Assembly: GCF_002849715.1 (NCBI RefSeq)
Contig: NZ_CP018863.1
Location: 2,542,001 to 2,606,000 of the forward strand
Origin: Arthrobacter crystallopoietes
GTDB taxonomy: Bacteria; Actinomycetota; Actinomycetes; Actinomycetales; Micrococcaceae
DNA: 64,000 nt
Reading direction: 5' to 3'
Part shown: positions 8,496 to 17,886 of the stretch, in pieces
Layout of the letters: every line of letters begins with the position of its first letter
Numbering within the stretch: position 1 is the first letter of the stretch
Notes under the pieces: model-generated
The model's database searches: none
Seen by the model: the letters and a program-made list of their open reading frames with translations, nothing else
What the model was told of the DNA's origin: nothing
Made by a program: the position numbers and the translations under genes

Positions 8496-9122
8496 CTAGA
8501 GCGCGGAGCCGGGACGGAAGTGCCCGGGCCAGTCCGCCTTGCGTATCCGTTTGATCTCCCGCACCTCGCCCATGGTTCCCCATTCGTCCAGGCCCAACCG
8601 GGACAGCGGCGCGAGCTGGTCTATCCGCGGGTGCATTCCGTCCAGAACATCTGTCGTCACCACAGCATGGGTGACGACGCCGAAAACCAGCGTGCAGTCG
8701 CCCATCGGCATCAACTGGTGGAGCTTGCATTCCAACGCCACCGGCGATTCCTTGACCCGGGGCGGCTTCACCGTGAAGCTCGGCTCACGCGTCAGCCCCG
8801 CGGCGTCGAACTCGCTGACGTCGGGCGGGAAGTTGGTTCCTGTCGCGTTGACCTCGGCCATCAGATGGGCGGGGGTCAGATGGACCACGAATTCCTCCGA
8901 GGCCCGGATGTTGCGCAGTGAATCCTTTTCGCCCACGGACGTGAACTGGACAATCGGCGGATTCACCGAGGCAACGGTGAAGAACGAATGCGGTGCCAAA
9001 TTGTCCACGCCCTCCGGCGATGTACTCGACACCCAAGCAATCGGCCGGGGGACCACCACAGCGGTCAACAAGCGGTAGAAATCGCGTGACGATATTTCTT
9101 CAGGGCTAAAGTCCGTGCGCAT
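8496..9122 (-). CDS. Flavin reductase-like FMN-binding protein
   Basis: Predicted 208-residue FMN-binding split-barrel protein (DIM6/NTAB type). The N-terminal RPIAWVSSTSPEGVDNLAPHS stretch (read in pieces, around residues 26-46) is the flavin-binding signature; the segment FTVASVNPPIVQFT follows. Such proteins reduce FMN/FAD for partner monooxygenases or act as flavin-dependent oxidoreductases. The ATG at 9122 begins the conserved part; upstream codons overlap the divergent promoter. It is divergent from a Baeyer-Villiger monooxygenase, but those enzymes use bound FAD and NADPH, so a direct partnership is not required. Confidence 0.75.
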   Translation of the reverse strand: MRTDFSPEEISSRDFYRLLTAVVVPRPIAWVSSTSPEGVDNLAPHSFFTVASVNPPIVQFTSVGEKDSLRNIRASEEFVVHLTPAHLMAEVNATGTNFPPDVSEFDAAGLTREPSFTVKPPRVKESPVALECKLHQLMPMGDCTLVFGVVTHAVVTTDVLDGMHPRIDQLAPLSRLGLDEWGTMGEVREIKRIRKADWPGHFRPGSAL

Positions 9123-9262
9123 AACTCCACGATAGCTACCGCAGATGAGGCTTGGTGCAAACCAGATCGGACTCCCGGTCACTGAGAATCTCCCTGTGGT
9201 GCTGGTCTCTAACTTCGGATAGTGGAGGCAAGTCATTCGACAGTCTCGCTGAAGGAGTCATC

Positions 9263-10972
9263 ATGCAGAACGCTGCGCAAACCAACCCACAAAAGTACGA
9301 CGCAGTGGTAGTGGGCGCTGGCCTGGCCGGTGTTTACGCCCTTTACAAGCTGCGGAACCAAGGATTGTCGGTCCGTGTACTCGAGGCTGGCAGCGGAATC
9401 GGCGGCACCTGGTACCACAATCGCTATCCCGGTGCCCGGTGCGATATTGAATCGCTGGACTATTCCTACTCCTTCGACAATGAACTGCAGCAGGATTGGA
9501 GCTGGACCGAACGGTATGCCTCGCAGCCGGAGATCCTGCGCTACATCAACCACGTGGCGGACCGGTTCGACCTGCGCGAGCACATCCAGTTGGATACCAA
9601 AGTCACTTCAGCGGTTTTCGACGATGCTACGAACACGTGGACCGTCGGCACCGACGCAGGTGAGCACTTCGAATCACGGTTCGCGGTGATGGCTACGGGC
9701 GTCTTGTCCGTTCCCCAGGTCCCGTCCACCACGGGTCTGGAGGACTTCCAGGGAGAGTGGTATCACTCAGGGGACTGGCCGCATGAGGGCGTGGACGTTC
9801 GCGGCAAGCGTGTCGGTGTGATCGGCACGGGCTCGTCCGGAACGCAGATGATTCCCATTCTGGCGGACCAGGCCGATGAGCTGCTGGTATTCCAACGGAC
9901 ACCCAACTTCTGCATGCCCGCGCAGAACTATCCGATCAGGCCGGAAGTGGAACAGGAATGGAAGGCCACCTATCCGGAGCGCCGCGCGTTCGCGCGCCAG
10001 TCGGGCTTCGGGCACAACCAGGTCACCAACCCGAAGTCCGGCAAGGAAGTTTCGGCGGCGGAACGGCTGGCTGAACTCGAGAACCGCTGGGACCTGGGCG
10101 GCCTGTATATGATGCGCGCGTTCAAGGACATTCTGGTGGACAAGGAAGTCAACGACGAGGCCTCCGAGTTTGTCCGCGGGAAGATCCGCAGCATCGTTGC
10201 CGACCCGCAAACCGCTGAAGCTCTTTCCCCTCGCCACCTGCCGATCGGTACCAAGCGGTTGTGCTCCGGCACCGGCTACTACGAGACGTTCAACCGGGAA
10301 AATGTCACGCTGGTCAACGTCAGGGAGTCGCCGATCGATCGGATTACCGCCACAGGAGTGCGTACCGCGGACGCTGATTACGACGTCGATGTCCTCGTCT
10401 TTGCTACCGGTTTCGATGCAATGACCGGCGCCCTAAACCGGCTCAATCCGGTGGGTCGGGACGGACGACAGTTGCGCGACCACTGGGCCGCTGGACCGCA
10501 GACCTACCTCGGCCTGACTGTTAGTGGATTCCCCAATATGTTCATCATCGCCGGCCCCGGCAGCCCCTCGGTATTCAGTAACATGGTCACCTCCATCGAG
10601 CAGCACGTGGAGTGGATTGCGGACGCCATCGCCCATCTGGACGGCAACGGGTTTGACACCATCGAGGCGAGCCCGGAAGCGGAGGCCGAATGGGTCCGGC
10701 ACGTGAACGAGGTGGCCAACAAAACCCTTTACCGCGACTCGAAGGCAACGTGGTTCTACGGCGCCAACATCCCGGGCAAGCCGGTGGTTTTCATGCCGTA
10801 CGTCGGTGGCGTAGGAAATTATTGGAACCGGATTACCGCACTGGCCCAGGCCGGATACACCGGCTTTCTGCTCGACGGCAGGGAGAGCGGATCCGAACCC
10901 ACTGAGCCCGTCGAGCTCGCCAACCAGGTCCACGCGGCAGGGCAGGAGGAAAAGGCGGCAGCTCGTGCCTAG
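9263..10972 (+). CDS. Baeyer-Villiger flavin monooxygenase
   Basis: Predicted 569-residue FAD- and NADPH-dependent enzyme that inserts one oxygen next to a ketone to give an ester or lactone. It carries both Rossmann motifs, GAGLAG (18-23) for FAD and GTGSSG (188-193) for NADPH, and between them the Baeyer-Villiger fingerprint FQGEWYHSGDWP (162-173) with all key residues. The length is normal for cyclohexanone-type enzymes. The ATG at 9263 sits five bases after GAAGGAG; the longer open frame upstream lacks family similarity. The downstream esterase and SDR could hydrolyse the ester and oxidise or form the alcohol, so a cyclic ketone or terpenoid/steroid-like substrate is inferred. Confidence 0.9.
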   Translation: MQNAAQTNPQKYDAVVVGAGLAGVYALYKLRNQGLSVRVLEAGSGIGGTWYHNRYPGARCDIESLDYSYSFDNELQQDWSWTERYASQPEILRYINHVADRFDLREHIQLDTKVTSAVFDDATNTWTVGTDAGEHFESRFAVMATGVLSVPQVPSTTGLEDFQGEWYHSGDWPHEGVDVRGKRVGVIGTGSSGTQMIPILADQADELLVFQRTPNFCMPAQNYPIRPEVEQEWKATYPERRAFARQSGFGHNQVTNPKSGKEVSAAERLAELENRWDLGGLYMMRAFKDILVDKEVNDEASEFVRGKIRSIVADPQTAEALSPRHLPIGTKRLCSGTGYYETFNRENVTLVNVRESPIDRITATGVRTADADYDVDVLVFATGFDAMTGALNRLNPVGRDGRQLRDHWAAGPQTYLGLTVSGFPNMFIIAGPGSPSVFSNMVTSIEQHVEWIADAIAHLDGNGFDTIEASPEAEAEWVRHVNEVANKTLYRDSKATWFYGANIPGKPVVFMPYVGGVGNYWNRITALAQAGYTGFLLDGRESGSEPTEPVELANQVHAAGQEEKAAARA

Positions 10973-11012
10973 CCAGGAACCGCCGCCGTTGTTTGTAGCG
11001 AGGAAGCGTCGG

Positions 11013-11774
11013 CTAGTGGTGGGACGGGGACCAGCCCAGGGCCCGGGAGATTCCGGCGGCCGCTATCTGCACGGCAGGCAGTGCCATCCTGGGCGTCTTG
11101 CCGTCGTTGGGCAGCAGCACGGAGAGCGCTGCAATTACGTCGCCCTCGGCGTCGCGGACCGGCATGGCGATGCCGGAGACGCCTTCGTCGATCCAGCCGT
11201 CCATCCGCGCGTAGCCTTGGCGCCGGATCTCCGCGAAGATCCGGCGGAAATCAGCTGTAGTGGACGGTGTGAAGCGGGTGTATTGCGGCAGCTCGGCGGC
11301 CAGGATGGCTTCCTGCAGTTCACGGTTTCCGAACGCGGCCATGACCAGGCCGGGGGAGGCGACCACGGCAGGCAGCCTGCCGGCAATCCTGGTGATGTTG
11401 ACGACGGCGTCAGGAGCGGACAGTCGTTCAATGTAGAGAATGTCCGTACCGTCCATGACGGAGAGTTGGGTGTGCTGGCGGATGGCGTCCTGCAGGTCCT
11501 CCATGAAGGGCAGTGCTGTATTTCGCAGGCTCAATGTCTTGGACTCGCGCGAGGCCAGCTCCCACAAACGTACTCCGGTCTGGACGCCGCCGTCGGACTT
11601 GTCCAGGAAGCCCACGTCGATCAGCTCGTTGACCAGACGATAGGTGCTGGCCGCGGGCAGCCCGGTCCGCCGGACAATCTCGGCAGGCGTCAGCGTGGAC
11701 TTGCCTTTGTCGAACGCTTCAAGGACCTTCACGATCCGGCTCAGCCCGGTTTCGCCCGGCGTGGTTCTCTTCAC
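11013..11774 (-). CDS. IclR-family transcriptional regulator
   Basis: Predicted about 253-residue regulator: winged helix in residues about 5-70 (TPAEIVRRTGLPAASTYRLV recognition region) and an IclR effector domain, with the MDGTDILYIER strand-loop and ASPGLVMAAFG following. No ATG is present at the expected position. The GTG at 11774 is preferred, although a TTG at 11819 and a GTG at 11792 are in frame and would overlap the divergent gene. Only 34 bases separate it from the esterase gene, so both share a compact control region. Probable regulator of the flavoenzyme/esterase cluster; the effector is unknown. Confidence 0.8.
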   Translation of the reverse strand: MKRTTPGETGLSRIVKVLEAFDKGKSTLTPAEIVRRTGLPAASTYRLVNELIDVGFLDKSDGGVQTGVRLWELASRESKTLSLRNTALPFMEDLQDAIRQHTQLSVMDGTDILYIERLSAPDAVVNITRIAGRLPAVVASPGLVMAAFGNRELQEAILAAELPQYTRFTPSTTADFRRIFAEIRRQGYARMDGWIDEGVSGIAMPVRDAEGDVIAALSVLLPNDGKTPRMALPAVQIAAAGISRALGWSPSHH

Positions 11775-11808
11775 AACATCATGGTGGCACACAGGAGGAA
11801 GACCGAAG

Positions 11809-12756
11809 ATGGATAGCAAACTGCAGGCCCTGCTGGCCTCGATGCTGGAAGCAGGCCGCCGGCCCGTCAGCGAAGGAACACCGGAGCAAGCACGTGCCCA
11901 GCTGGCCGCACGGAAGCAGGTTCCGGGCCGTGAGCTTCACCGGATTTACGACGAGGCCGTTCCCACCTCGGGCGGGACGGTCCCAGTCCGCGTCTACCTC
12001 TCCGAGGCGGATGGGGCAGGCACTCTTGTCTATTTCCATGGCGGCGGCTGGGTGATGGGCACGTTGGACAGCTTCGACAATGTGGCCCGCGAACTCGCCT
12101 TCCACAGTGGAGCCCGCGTGATCAGCGTGGACTACAGTCTGGCCCCGGAGAACCCCTATCCGGCCGCCCTGAACGACGCCATCGATGCCATTGAGTGGGC
12201 CGCGGAGCAGTTCCCCGATGAACCGCTCGCCCTGGCCGGAGACAGCGCCGGCGGAAATCTGGCCACAGTCGCCGCGCGGAAGATTCAGGAGCGCAGCACC
12301 GCGGGCATCTGCGTCCAGCTGTTGATGTATCCAGTGACGGACAGCGACGCTAACCGGCCGTCCTATCTGGAGGAACCTCCGGTTCCCACCCTGTTCTCGG
12401 GGGCGGAGATGAGCTGGTTCTGGGACCATTACGTGCCGGACGCGACGGCACGGCAGGCAGCGGAAGTTTCCCCGCTGCGGGCCGAGTCTCTGGCCGGAAT
12501 GCCTCCCACAATCATGATCCTGGCCGGTCACGATCCGCTGCGCGATGAAGGCCTGGCCTATGCCCGGAGGTTAGAGGAGCACGGCGTGCCCGTCGAGCTG
12601 ACGATGTTCGAAGGCATGTGCCACGGCTTCGTCGGGCTGGCGGGGGCGGTCGACCAAGCGGAGGAAGCGCTGCGGCTGGGCGGTGAGGCCGTGCGGAAGC
12701 ACCTTGGAGCCGCTGTGGTTTTCGGAAACTCGATCAGCAGGACGGAAGGCGTGTAA
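11809..12756 (+). CDS. Alpha/beta hydrolase, HSL-type esterase
   Basis: Predicted 315-residue carboxylesterase of the hormone-sensitive-lipase branch. The oxyanion-hole motif HGGGW (77-81) and the nucleophile elbow GDSAGGN (S146) are intact. GHDPLRDEG near residue 245 supplies the acid and CHGFVG near 277 the histidine. The ATG at 11809 follows AGGAGGAA by eight bases. It is the first gene of a plus-strand operon, and the next gene starts on the base directly after its stop codon. In context it would hydrolyse the ester or lactone made by the Baeyer-Villiger enzyme; this is inference. Confidence 0.88.
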   Translation: MDSKLQALLASMLEAGRRPVSEGTPEQARAQLAARKQVPGRELHRIYDEAVPTSGGTVPVRVYLSEADGAGTLVYFHGGGWVMGTLDSFDNVARELAFHSGARVISVDYSLAPENPYPAALNDAIDAIEWAAEQFPDEPLALAGDSAGGNLATVAARKIQERSTAGICVQLLMYPVTDSDANRPSYLEEPPVPTLFSGAEMSWFWDHYVPDATARQAAEVSPLRAESLAGMPPTIMILAGHDPLRDEGLAYARRLEEHGVPVELTMFEGMCHGFVGLAGAVDQAEEALRLGGEAVRKHLGAAVVFGNSISRTEGV

Positions 12757-13506
12757 GTGGACCTGCTGCTTGAGGGAAAGACAGCTGTGGTGACGGGCGG
12801 CGCATCCGGCATCGGCGAAGCCATTGCGCGCACTCTGGCGGCTGAGGGGGCTGCAGTGGTCATCGGGGACGTGGACCGGCGGGCCGAAAGTGTGTCCGCG
12901 AGCATCAACTGCGACGGCGGCCGCGCGTATTTCGTTCAGGCAGACGTGACGGATGAAACCTCCGTTGCCGTCCTGATGGATGCGGCTCTTGCTACCTTCG
13001 GCAGCCTGGATGTGCTGGTGGCTAACGCCGGCATCGCGGAGCAGAAGGCTCCGGTACACGAACTGGACCTAGCGGCTTGGCGGAGGGTCATCGACATCGA
13101 TCTGACCGGAGTGGCCGTCTGCAATAAATACGCTGCCGGCCAGATGGTGCGAAGCGGCGGTGGATCGGTGATCAATATGGCGTCGATTCTGGCTCACGTG
13201 GGCCAGGCCAATAGCCAGGCGTATTCTGCCGCTAAGGCCGGCGTCGTTAATTTCACCCGCAGCGCCGCGCTGACGTACGCGCAGCAGGGCATCCGCTTCA
13301 ATTGCGTGTCGCCGGGCTATGTGGACACGCCGCTGGTGGCCGCCTTGCCAATAGAAACCCGCGCGCAGATGCTGACCCGCCAGCCGATCGGACGGCTGGC
13401 GCGGCCGGCGGAGATCGCCAACGTCGTGGCGTTCCTGGCGAGCGATAGGTCATCTATCATCACCGGCGCCTGCATTAATGCAGACGGCGGTTACACCGCA
13501 ATCTGA
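12757..13506 (+). CDS. Short-chain dehydrogenase/reductase
   Basis: Predicted 249-residue NAD(P)-dependent oxidoreductase. The cofactor loop TGGASGIG (13-20), the NAG motif (VANAGIAE, near 89), the catalytic Ser region (SVINMASILAH) and YSAAK (active Tyr and Lys, near 154-158) are all intact, followed by the C-terminal IITGACINADGGY. It starts with GTG 12757 immediately after the TAA of the esterase, a clear sign of coupled translation. It probably interconverts an alcohol and ketone in the same pathway as the esterase and monooxygenase. Confidence 0.88.
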   Translation: MDLLLEGKTAVVTGGASGIGEAIARTLAAEGAAVVIGDVDRRAESVSASINCDGGRAYFVQADVTDETSVAVLMDAALATFGSLDVLVANAGIAEQKAPVHELDLAAWRRVIDIDLTGVAVCNKYAAGQMVRSGGGSVINMASILAHVGQANSQAYSAAKAGVVNFTRSAALTYAQQGIRFNCVSPGYVDTPLVAALPIETRAQMLTRQPIGRLARPAEIANVVAFLASDRSSIITGACINADGGYTAI

Positions 13507-13588
13507 CATCCAGTCGGCGGAAACGACAATTCCATCGTGGCGGTGTCTGCCCGAGATTCGTCCTGCCGCTACAAATATAGGAGCAGTA

Positions 13589-15301
13589 ATGAACAGCAAG
13601 CCCGTGCAATGCGACGTTCTTGTCATCGGGTCCGGTGTTGCCGGACTGGCGGCAGCGATCAAGGCGGCGAAGCAGGGCCTGAGCGTGATCGTGGCCGAGA
13701 AGGAGCAGTATCTTGGCGGGACCACCGCGATTTCCGCGGGCTGGGCGTGGGTTCCCGGCAACAAGCAGGGTGTGGCCCAGGGCGATACCCGCGAAGAGGC
13801 GGAGACTTATTTGAGGAACCTAGCCCCGGATACCTTCAATGAGGCAGGGGTGAAGCAGTTCCTGGACACCGTGCCGGAGACCCTCGAGTTCTTCGAGAAC
13901 GAGACCGAGGTCAAATTCGTCTACCCGGAAAAGGCCCCGGATTACCAGATGGATTTGCCCGGTGCGCGGATGTCGGGGCGGGCGATCATCCCGCAGGACG
14001 TGGACGCCCGCATTCTGGGGGACAAGCGCCTGCTGATGCAGCCGTACATGAGTTCCTACACCGTGTTCGGCTACATGCCGCAGGTCGGCCCGGACATCAA
14101 CGAGTTCTTCCACGTGAACCAATCGCTTAAATCCTTCACCTACGTAACTAGGAAGCTGCTCCGTACCTGGATCGACACCGCCCGGTATAAGCGAGCGGTG
14201 CTGCGCTCGAACGGAAACTCGATGATGACCCGAATGGTCAAGAGCGCAGATGACCTGGGCGTGCGGCTATGGGTGAACAGCCCGGCGCTCTCCCTGCACA
14301 AGAACGACGACGGCGTCGTCGACGGGGCGGCGCTCGGGGGCGTACACGCCGGCCGTGTGCACGCGAGACTCGGCGTCATCCTCGCGGCCGGCGGTTTCTC
14401 CGGCAACAAGGAACTGCGCCGGCAGTACTTCCCGCATGATCCCAACGGGGACAACCACTTCACGCCCACCATCGGGCACGGCGGCGATGCCGTCACTCTG
14501 GCCCGTAAGGCCGGCGGATACATCGACGACTCCGTCTACTCCGTCGGGTCCTGGGCCCCGGTGACGGTTTTCAAGTACCTCAACGGCAGGCAGCGATTGT
14601 TCCCGCATCTGCGGGCCATCGGGCTCCCGGGGCTGATCGCGGTGGACCGCGACGGCAACCGGTTCGGCAACGAAGCGCTGAGCTACCACGACTTCGGCGG
14701 ACAGATGCTTGCCCATATGAAGGGCCAGACCGAGACCTCTGCGTGGGTGATCGCCGACGCGAAGACCATGCACAAATACGGTATCGGCTACGCCAAACCA
14801 TGGCCAATGCCGCGCGGCTATTTCTACAAGACCGGTTACCTCGTCAAGGGCGACTCCCTGGCGGATCTGGCGCAGAAGATCGGTGTCGATGCCGACAATC
14901 TGAAGGCCACCATCCGGGACTTCAACAAGGGCGCCGATGCCGGCGAAGACCCGGCCTTCGGCCGCGGTTCCACGCTGTACAACAACTTCCGCGGCGACAT
15001 GGAACACAAACCCAACCCGAACCTGGCCCCACTCGATGAGGGCAAGTTCTATGCAGCGAAGATCCAGATGGGTGACCTCGGTACCTTCGCCGGGCTCGGC
15101 ATCAACGATCGCTCCGAAGTAGTGACCGAGGCAGGCGAAGCTGTGCCGGGACTGTATGCAGTGGGCGCTGCCGCGGTGTCCGTCTTCGGTGGCGGCTACC
15201 CCGGCTACGGCTCCCACATCGGCCCGGCCCTCGTCTTCGGCTACCGCGCCGGACGCGACATCGCCAAACACGCCGCAGAACGCGGCGCCACCCGCATCTG
15301 A
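13589..15301 (+). CDS. FAD-dependent dehydrogenase (KstD / fumarate reductase flavoprotein-like)
   Basis: Predicted 570-residue flavoprotein. It has the N-terminal dinucleotide fold GSGVAG (14-19), a GGTTAISAGWAWVPGN substrate-side loop (43-58) and the C-terminal GGGYPGYGSHIGPALVFGYRAG flavin-binding stretch (read in pieces), which together mark the FAD-binding-2 family that includes 3-ketosteroid dehydrogenases, fumarate reductases and urocanate reductases. Length suits the ketosteroid-dehydrogenase side. No heme or signal sequence is seen, so it is cytoplasmic and likely donates electrons to quinone or another acceptor. ATG 13589 follows AGGAG. It lies 82 bases after the SDR in the same direction. 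The substrate is not determined; a cyclic ketone desaturation is plausible. Confidence 0.8.
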   Translation: MNSKPVQCDVLVIGSGVAGLAAAIKAAKQGLSVIVAEKEQYLGGTTAISAGWAWVPGNKQGVAQGDTREEAETYLRNLAPDTFNEAGVKQFLDTVPETLEFFENETEVKFVYPEKAPDYQMDLPGARMSGRAIIPQDVDARILGDKRLLMQPYMSSYTVFGYMPQVGPDINEFFHVNQSLKSFTYVTRKLLRTWIDTARYKRAVLRSNGNSMMTRMVKSADDLGVRLWVNSPALSLHKNDDGVVDGAALGGVHAGRVHARLGVILAAGGFSGNKELRRQYFPHDPNGDNHFTPTIGHGGDAVTLARKAGGYIDDSVYSVGSWAPVTVFKYLNGRQRLFPHLRAIGLPGLIAVDRDGNRFGNEALSYHDFGGQMLAHMKGQTETSAWVIADAKTMHKYGIGYAKPWPMPRGYFYKTGYLVKGDSLADLAQKIGVDADNLKATIRDFNKGADAGEDPAFGRGSTLYNNFRGDMEHKPNPNLAPLDEGKFYAAKIQMGDLGTFAGLGINDRSEVVTEAGEAVPGLYAVGAAAVSVFGGGYPGYGSHIGPALVFGYRAGRDIAKHAAERGATRI

Positions 15302-15500
15302 ATCCAGCTTGGAGATGGTAGCCAGCAGTGACATGAGCCACAAATATTCTCGGTCACCGGGAATCACTCTTCGTACTCGGAGCTTGAGATCCCACTCTGG
15401 AAGAAGTTCCGCAGAACAGCAAAGTCCGGCCCTTGTGGCCATCAGTTGGGGCCGCAGATGCACAGTGGCATCCGCGGGTAAGAACAAACTTGGAGGAAAC

Positions 15501-16481
15501 ATGAGCGTTAAGGCTCTGAAGAAGTGGGCCGGCGTCGGCATGGCGGCCGCATTGGTCGCCGGTCTTGCTGCCTGCGGCTCGGACGGCGAAACCGGCACAC
15601 CCGCCGCCGGCACTGGTGACGGACCGGAACAGGCGACTATCGTCGTCGGCACCCAGACCTTCGCCGAGCTGGCCCCTCTGCACATGGCCATCGAGCAGGG
15701 GATTTTCGAAAACCACGGGCTGACCGTGGAACTGGCAGATTCCACCGGTGGCGGTGCCGGCCTGATCCCGGGCATGGTGGCCGGTGACATCGACGTGGTG
15801 TACAGCAACTATGTCTCCTTGATGCAGGGGGCTGACAAGGGGCTGCCGCTGCAGGTCATCCGCGAGAATGACCGTCCCGGTGTGCAGGCGCTGTATGTGA
15901 CGCCGGAGAGCGGGATCAAGGAGCCCGAGGACCTGGCCGGCAAGACCATCGCCGTCAACGGCCTGGGCAACATCATGGAGCTGACCTCCCGTGCGGTCCT
16001 TGAATCCCACGGCGTCACGGACGCAAAGTTTGTGGAGATCCCGCCGCCCAACATGGAAGCTGCGCTTGCACAGGGTCAGGTGGACGCCGCCTGGCTGGTT
16101 GAGCCGTTCGTGACCATTGCTACCGGCACCATCGGCGCCACGCCCGTGGTCAGCGCCTTTGAAGGACCTACCGAGAACGTCCCGGTGGCCGGCTGGGCCG
16201 TGCGGACGGACTTCGCCGAGCAGAACCCGAAGACCGTGTCCGCCTTCGTGGACGCGATGGACGAGGCCATGGCCATCGCCGTGGATGACGAGCAGGCCGT
16301 CAAGGACTCCCTGCTGACCTTCACCGAGATTCCCGAAGAAGTGGTGGCCAAGCTGAATCCCATCTCCTTCGCCGAGAAGTCAGATTTCAGCAAGCTCTCG
16401 GATCTGAACGAGATCATGCTGGACCAAGGGCTCATTGAGAAGCCAGTGGACCTTGAGGAGTTCGTCGCCGAGGTCCAGTAG
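15501..16481 (+). CDS. ABC transporter substrate-binding lipoprotein (NMT1/SsuA-like)
   Basis: Predicted 326-residue lipoprotein. A short charged start, hydrophobic segment and lipobox LAAC (cysteine about residue 24) mark membrane anchoring on the outside of the cell. The mature part has the NMT1/taurine-type fold: APLHMAIEQGIFENHGLTVEL early, GGGAGLIPGMVAGDIDVVYSN next, and EPFVTIATG near residue 200. Such proteins bind sulfonates, nitrate, pyrimidine precursors or aromatic acids. ATG 15501 follows GGAGGAA. No permease or ATPase gene is next to it, which is odd for this family. A terminator-like hairpin follows. Confidence 0.85.
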   Translation: MSVKALKKWAGVGMAAALVAGLAACGSDGETGTPAAGTGDGPEQATIVVGTQTFAELAPLHMAIEQGIFENHGLTVELADSTGGGAGLIPGMVAGDIDVVYSNYVSLMQGADKGLPLQVIRENDRPGVQALYVTPESGIKEPEDLAGKTIAVNGLGNIMELTSRAVLESHGVTDAKFVEIPPPNMEAALAQGQVDAAWLVEPFVTIATGTIGATPVVSAFEGPTENVPVAGWAVRTDFAEQNPKTVSAFVDAMDEAMAIAVDDEQAVKDSLLTFTEIPEEVVAKLNPISFAEKSDFSKLSDLNEIMLDQGLIEKPVDLEEFVAEVQ

Positions 16482-16497
16482 CCTCCTGACAACGAGT

Positions 16498-16536
16498 AAG
16501 GGTGCGTTGCCGCTGCGAAGGTGGCGGCGCACCCTT
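16498..16536 (+). terminator. Hairpin after the binding-protein gene
   Basis: AAGGGTGC (16498-16505) pairs with GCACCCTT (16529-16536), and an inner GCCGC (16509-16513) pairs with GCGGC (16524-16528), leaving a three-base bulge. CTCTCAT follows. The position, 17 bases after the stop at 16481, fits a transcription terminator separating the binding protein from the following monooxygenase. Confidence 0.65.
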
Positions 16537-16607
16537 CTCTCATGGGACCAATGACATCAGCAACAGGGATGCCGGAAACGGCCCATCAGCCCCGAGGACG
16601 TGCTTCG

Positions 16608-17855
16608 ATGAATCTGTCACCCCAGCTTGGCAGTACACCAAGTGGACCGCGCATCGCCGTACTTGGCGGCGGCATCGGCGGACTCGCAGCGGCCGCTTTC
16701 CTGCATAGGGCAGGCCTGCACGCGATTGTGTTCGAGCAGGCTCCGGCCCTCGGCGAAGTGGGCGCCGGCCTGGTTGTCTCGCCCAACGCAATGCGCCTGA
16801 TCCGCAGGCTCGGCCACCTCGACTCATTCTTGGAGGAAGCGGTCCCGCTTGAGGTGGGCTGGGAGTTCCGTCGCTGGGAAAACGGCGAGGTCCTATCGGC
16901 TGAACAGCTCACCGCTCGATGTGAGGACCTGTACGGTGAACGCACTTACGTGGCACACCGGGCAGACCTCCTCAGAGCTCTAACAGCGGCAGTACCTGAG
17001 GAGTGGCTTCGTCTGGGCAAGCGGTGCATTGACGTCACGCAGCATTCAGCTGGTGCGGAGCTAAAGTTCGACGACGGCACTGTCTTCAGTGCCGATGTTG
17101 TTATTGGCGCAGACGGCGTGCATTCAGTCGTCCGAGGCACCATCGCTCAAGCCGAACCACCCGAGTACTCCGGCATGTGCGCGTACCGTGCGATCGTGCC
17201 GGCTGAGGCCGCCCCCGAGTTTGCCCGCTGCCCCGCACAGACGCTGTGGATCGGACCGGACCATCATCTGGTGCACTACCCGATCTCAGGCGGCAAAGCC
17301 GTCAACCTCGTCGCCTTTGGCCCGGCTGGCGATTTTACCGAGGAATCATGGAGTACAAAGGCGACCATCGAAGAGTTTCTCGCTGAGTTCGCCGGCTGGG
17401 ATCCACGGCTGACAGACCTCATTCGAGCCGGGGGCACACCCGGGCGATGGGCACTGCTGGACCGCGCCCCGTTGAAGCAGTGGTCGCACGGCCGGATCAC
17501 GCTGCTCGGCGATGCGGCCCATCCGATGTTCCCGTTCTTCGCCCAAGGTGCCGCCCAAGCCATTGAGGATGCCGCTGTTCTGGCCCAATGCCTGGCAGCG
17601 GATCCGGATAGCCCGGCAAGTGCGCTGAAGGCCTACGAACAACTGCGCATCGAACGGACCACCAAGATCCAGCAACTCAGCCACGCCCGCAAGGACATCA
17701 ACCACCTGCCGGACGGTCCTGCCCAGCAGGAGCGCGACGCCGCCCTGGCTCAGGGCGATCCACTGGTCAAGAATGGCTGGCTTTACGGCTACGACGCCGA
17801 ACTGCGGGGCAAGGAAGCATATGCCGCGATCGCACCGGGCCCGGAGCTGGACTGA
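16608..17855 (+). CDS. FAD-dependent aromatic hydroxylase-like monooxygenase
   Basis: Predicted 415-residue class A flavoprotein monooxygenase, like salicylate or 3-hydroxybenzoate 6-hydroxylases, using FAD and NAD(P)H. It shows the GGGIGG dinucleotide motif (20-25), the DG motif region ADVVIGADGVHSVVR (near 160) and the second FAD motif LLGDAAHPMFPFFAQGAAQAIEDA (read in pieces, near 298-320). The ATG at 16608 has GAGGA nine bases upstream and begins just ahead of the fold; an in-frame start further up lies in the terminator region. The substrate is probably a hydroxylated aromatic or heteroaromatic acid, which is inference from family. Confidence 0.85.
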   Translation: MNLSPQLGSTPSGPRIAVLGGGIGGLAAAAFLHRAGLHAIVFEQAPALGEVGAGLVVSPNAMRLIRRLGHLDSFLEEAVPLEVGWEFRRWENGEVLSAEQLTARCEDLYGERTYVAHRADLLRALTAAVPEEWLRLGKRCIDVTQHSAGAELKFDDGTVFSADVVIGADGVHSVVRGTIAQAEPPEYSGMCAYRAIVPAEAAPEFARCPAQTLWIGPDHHLVHYPISGGKAVNLVAFGPAGDFTEESWSTKATIEEFLAEFAGWDPRLTDLIRAGGTPGRWALLDRAPLKQWSHGRITLLGDAAHPMFPFFAQGAAQAIEDAAVLAQCLAADPDSPASALKAYEQLRIERTTKIQQLSHARKDINHLPDGPAQQERDAALAQGDPLVKNGWLYGYDAELRGKEAYAAIAPGPELD

Positions 17856-17886
17856 ACAGGCGGTGCCGGCCTGCTAGTTTGTGGTC

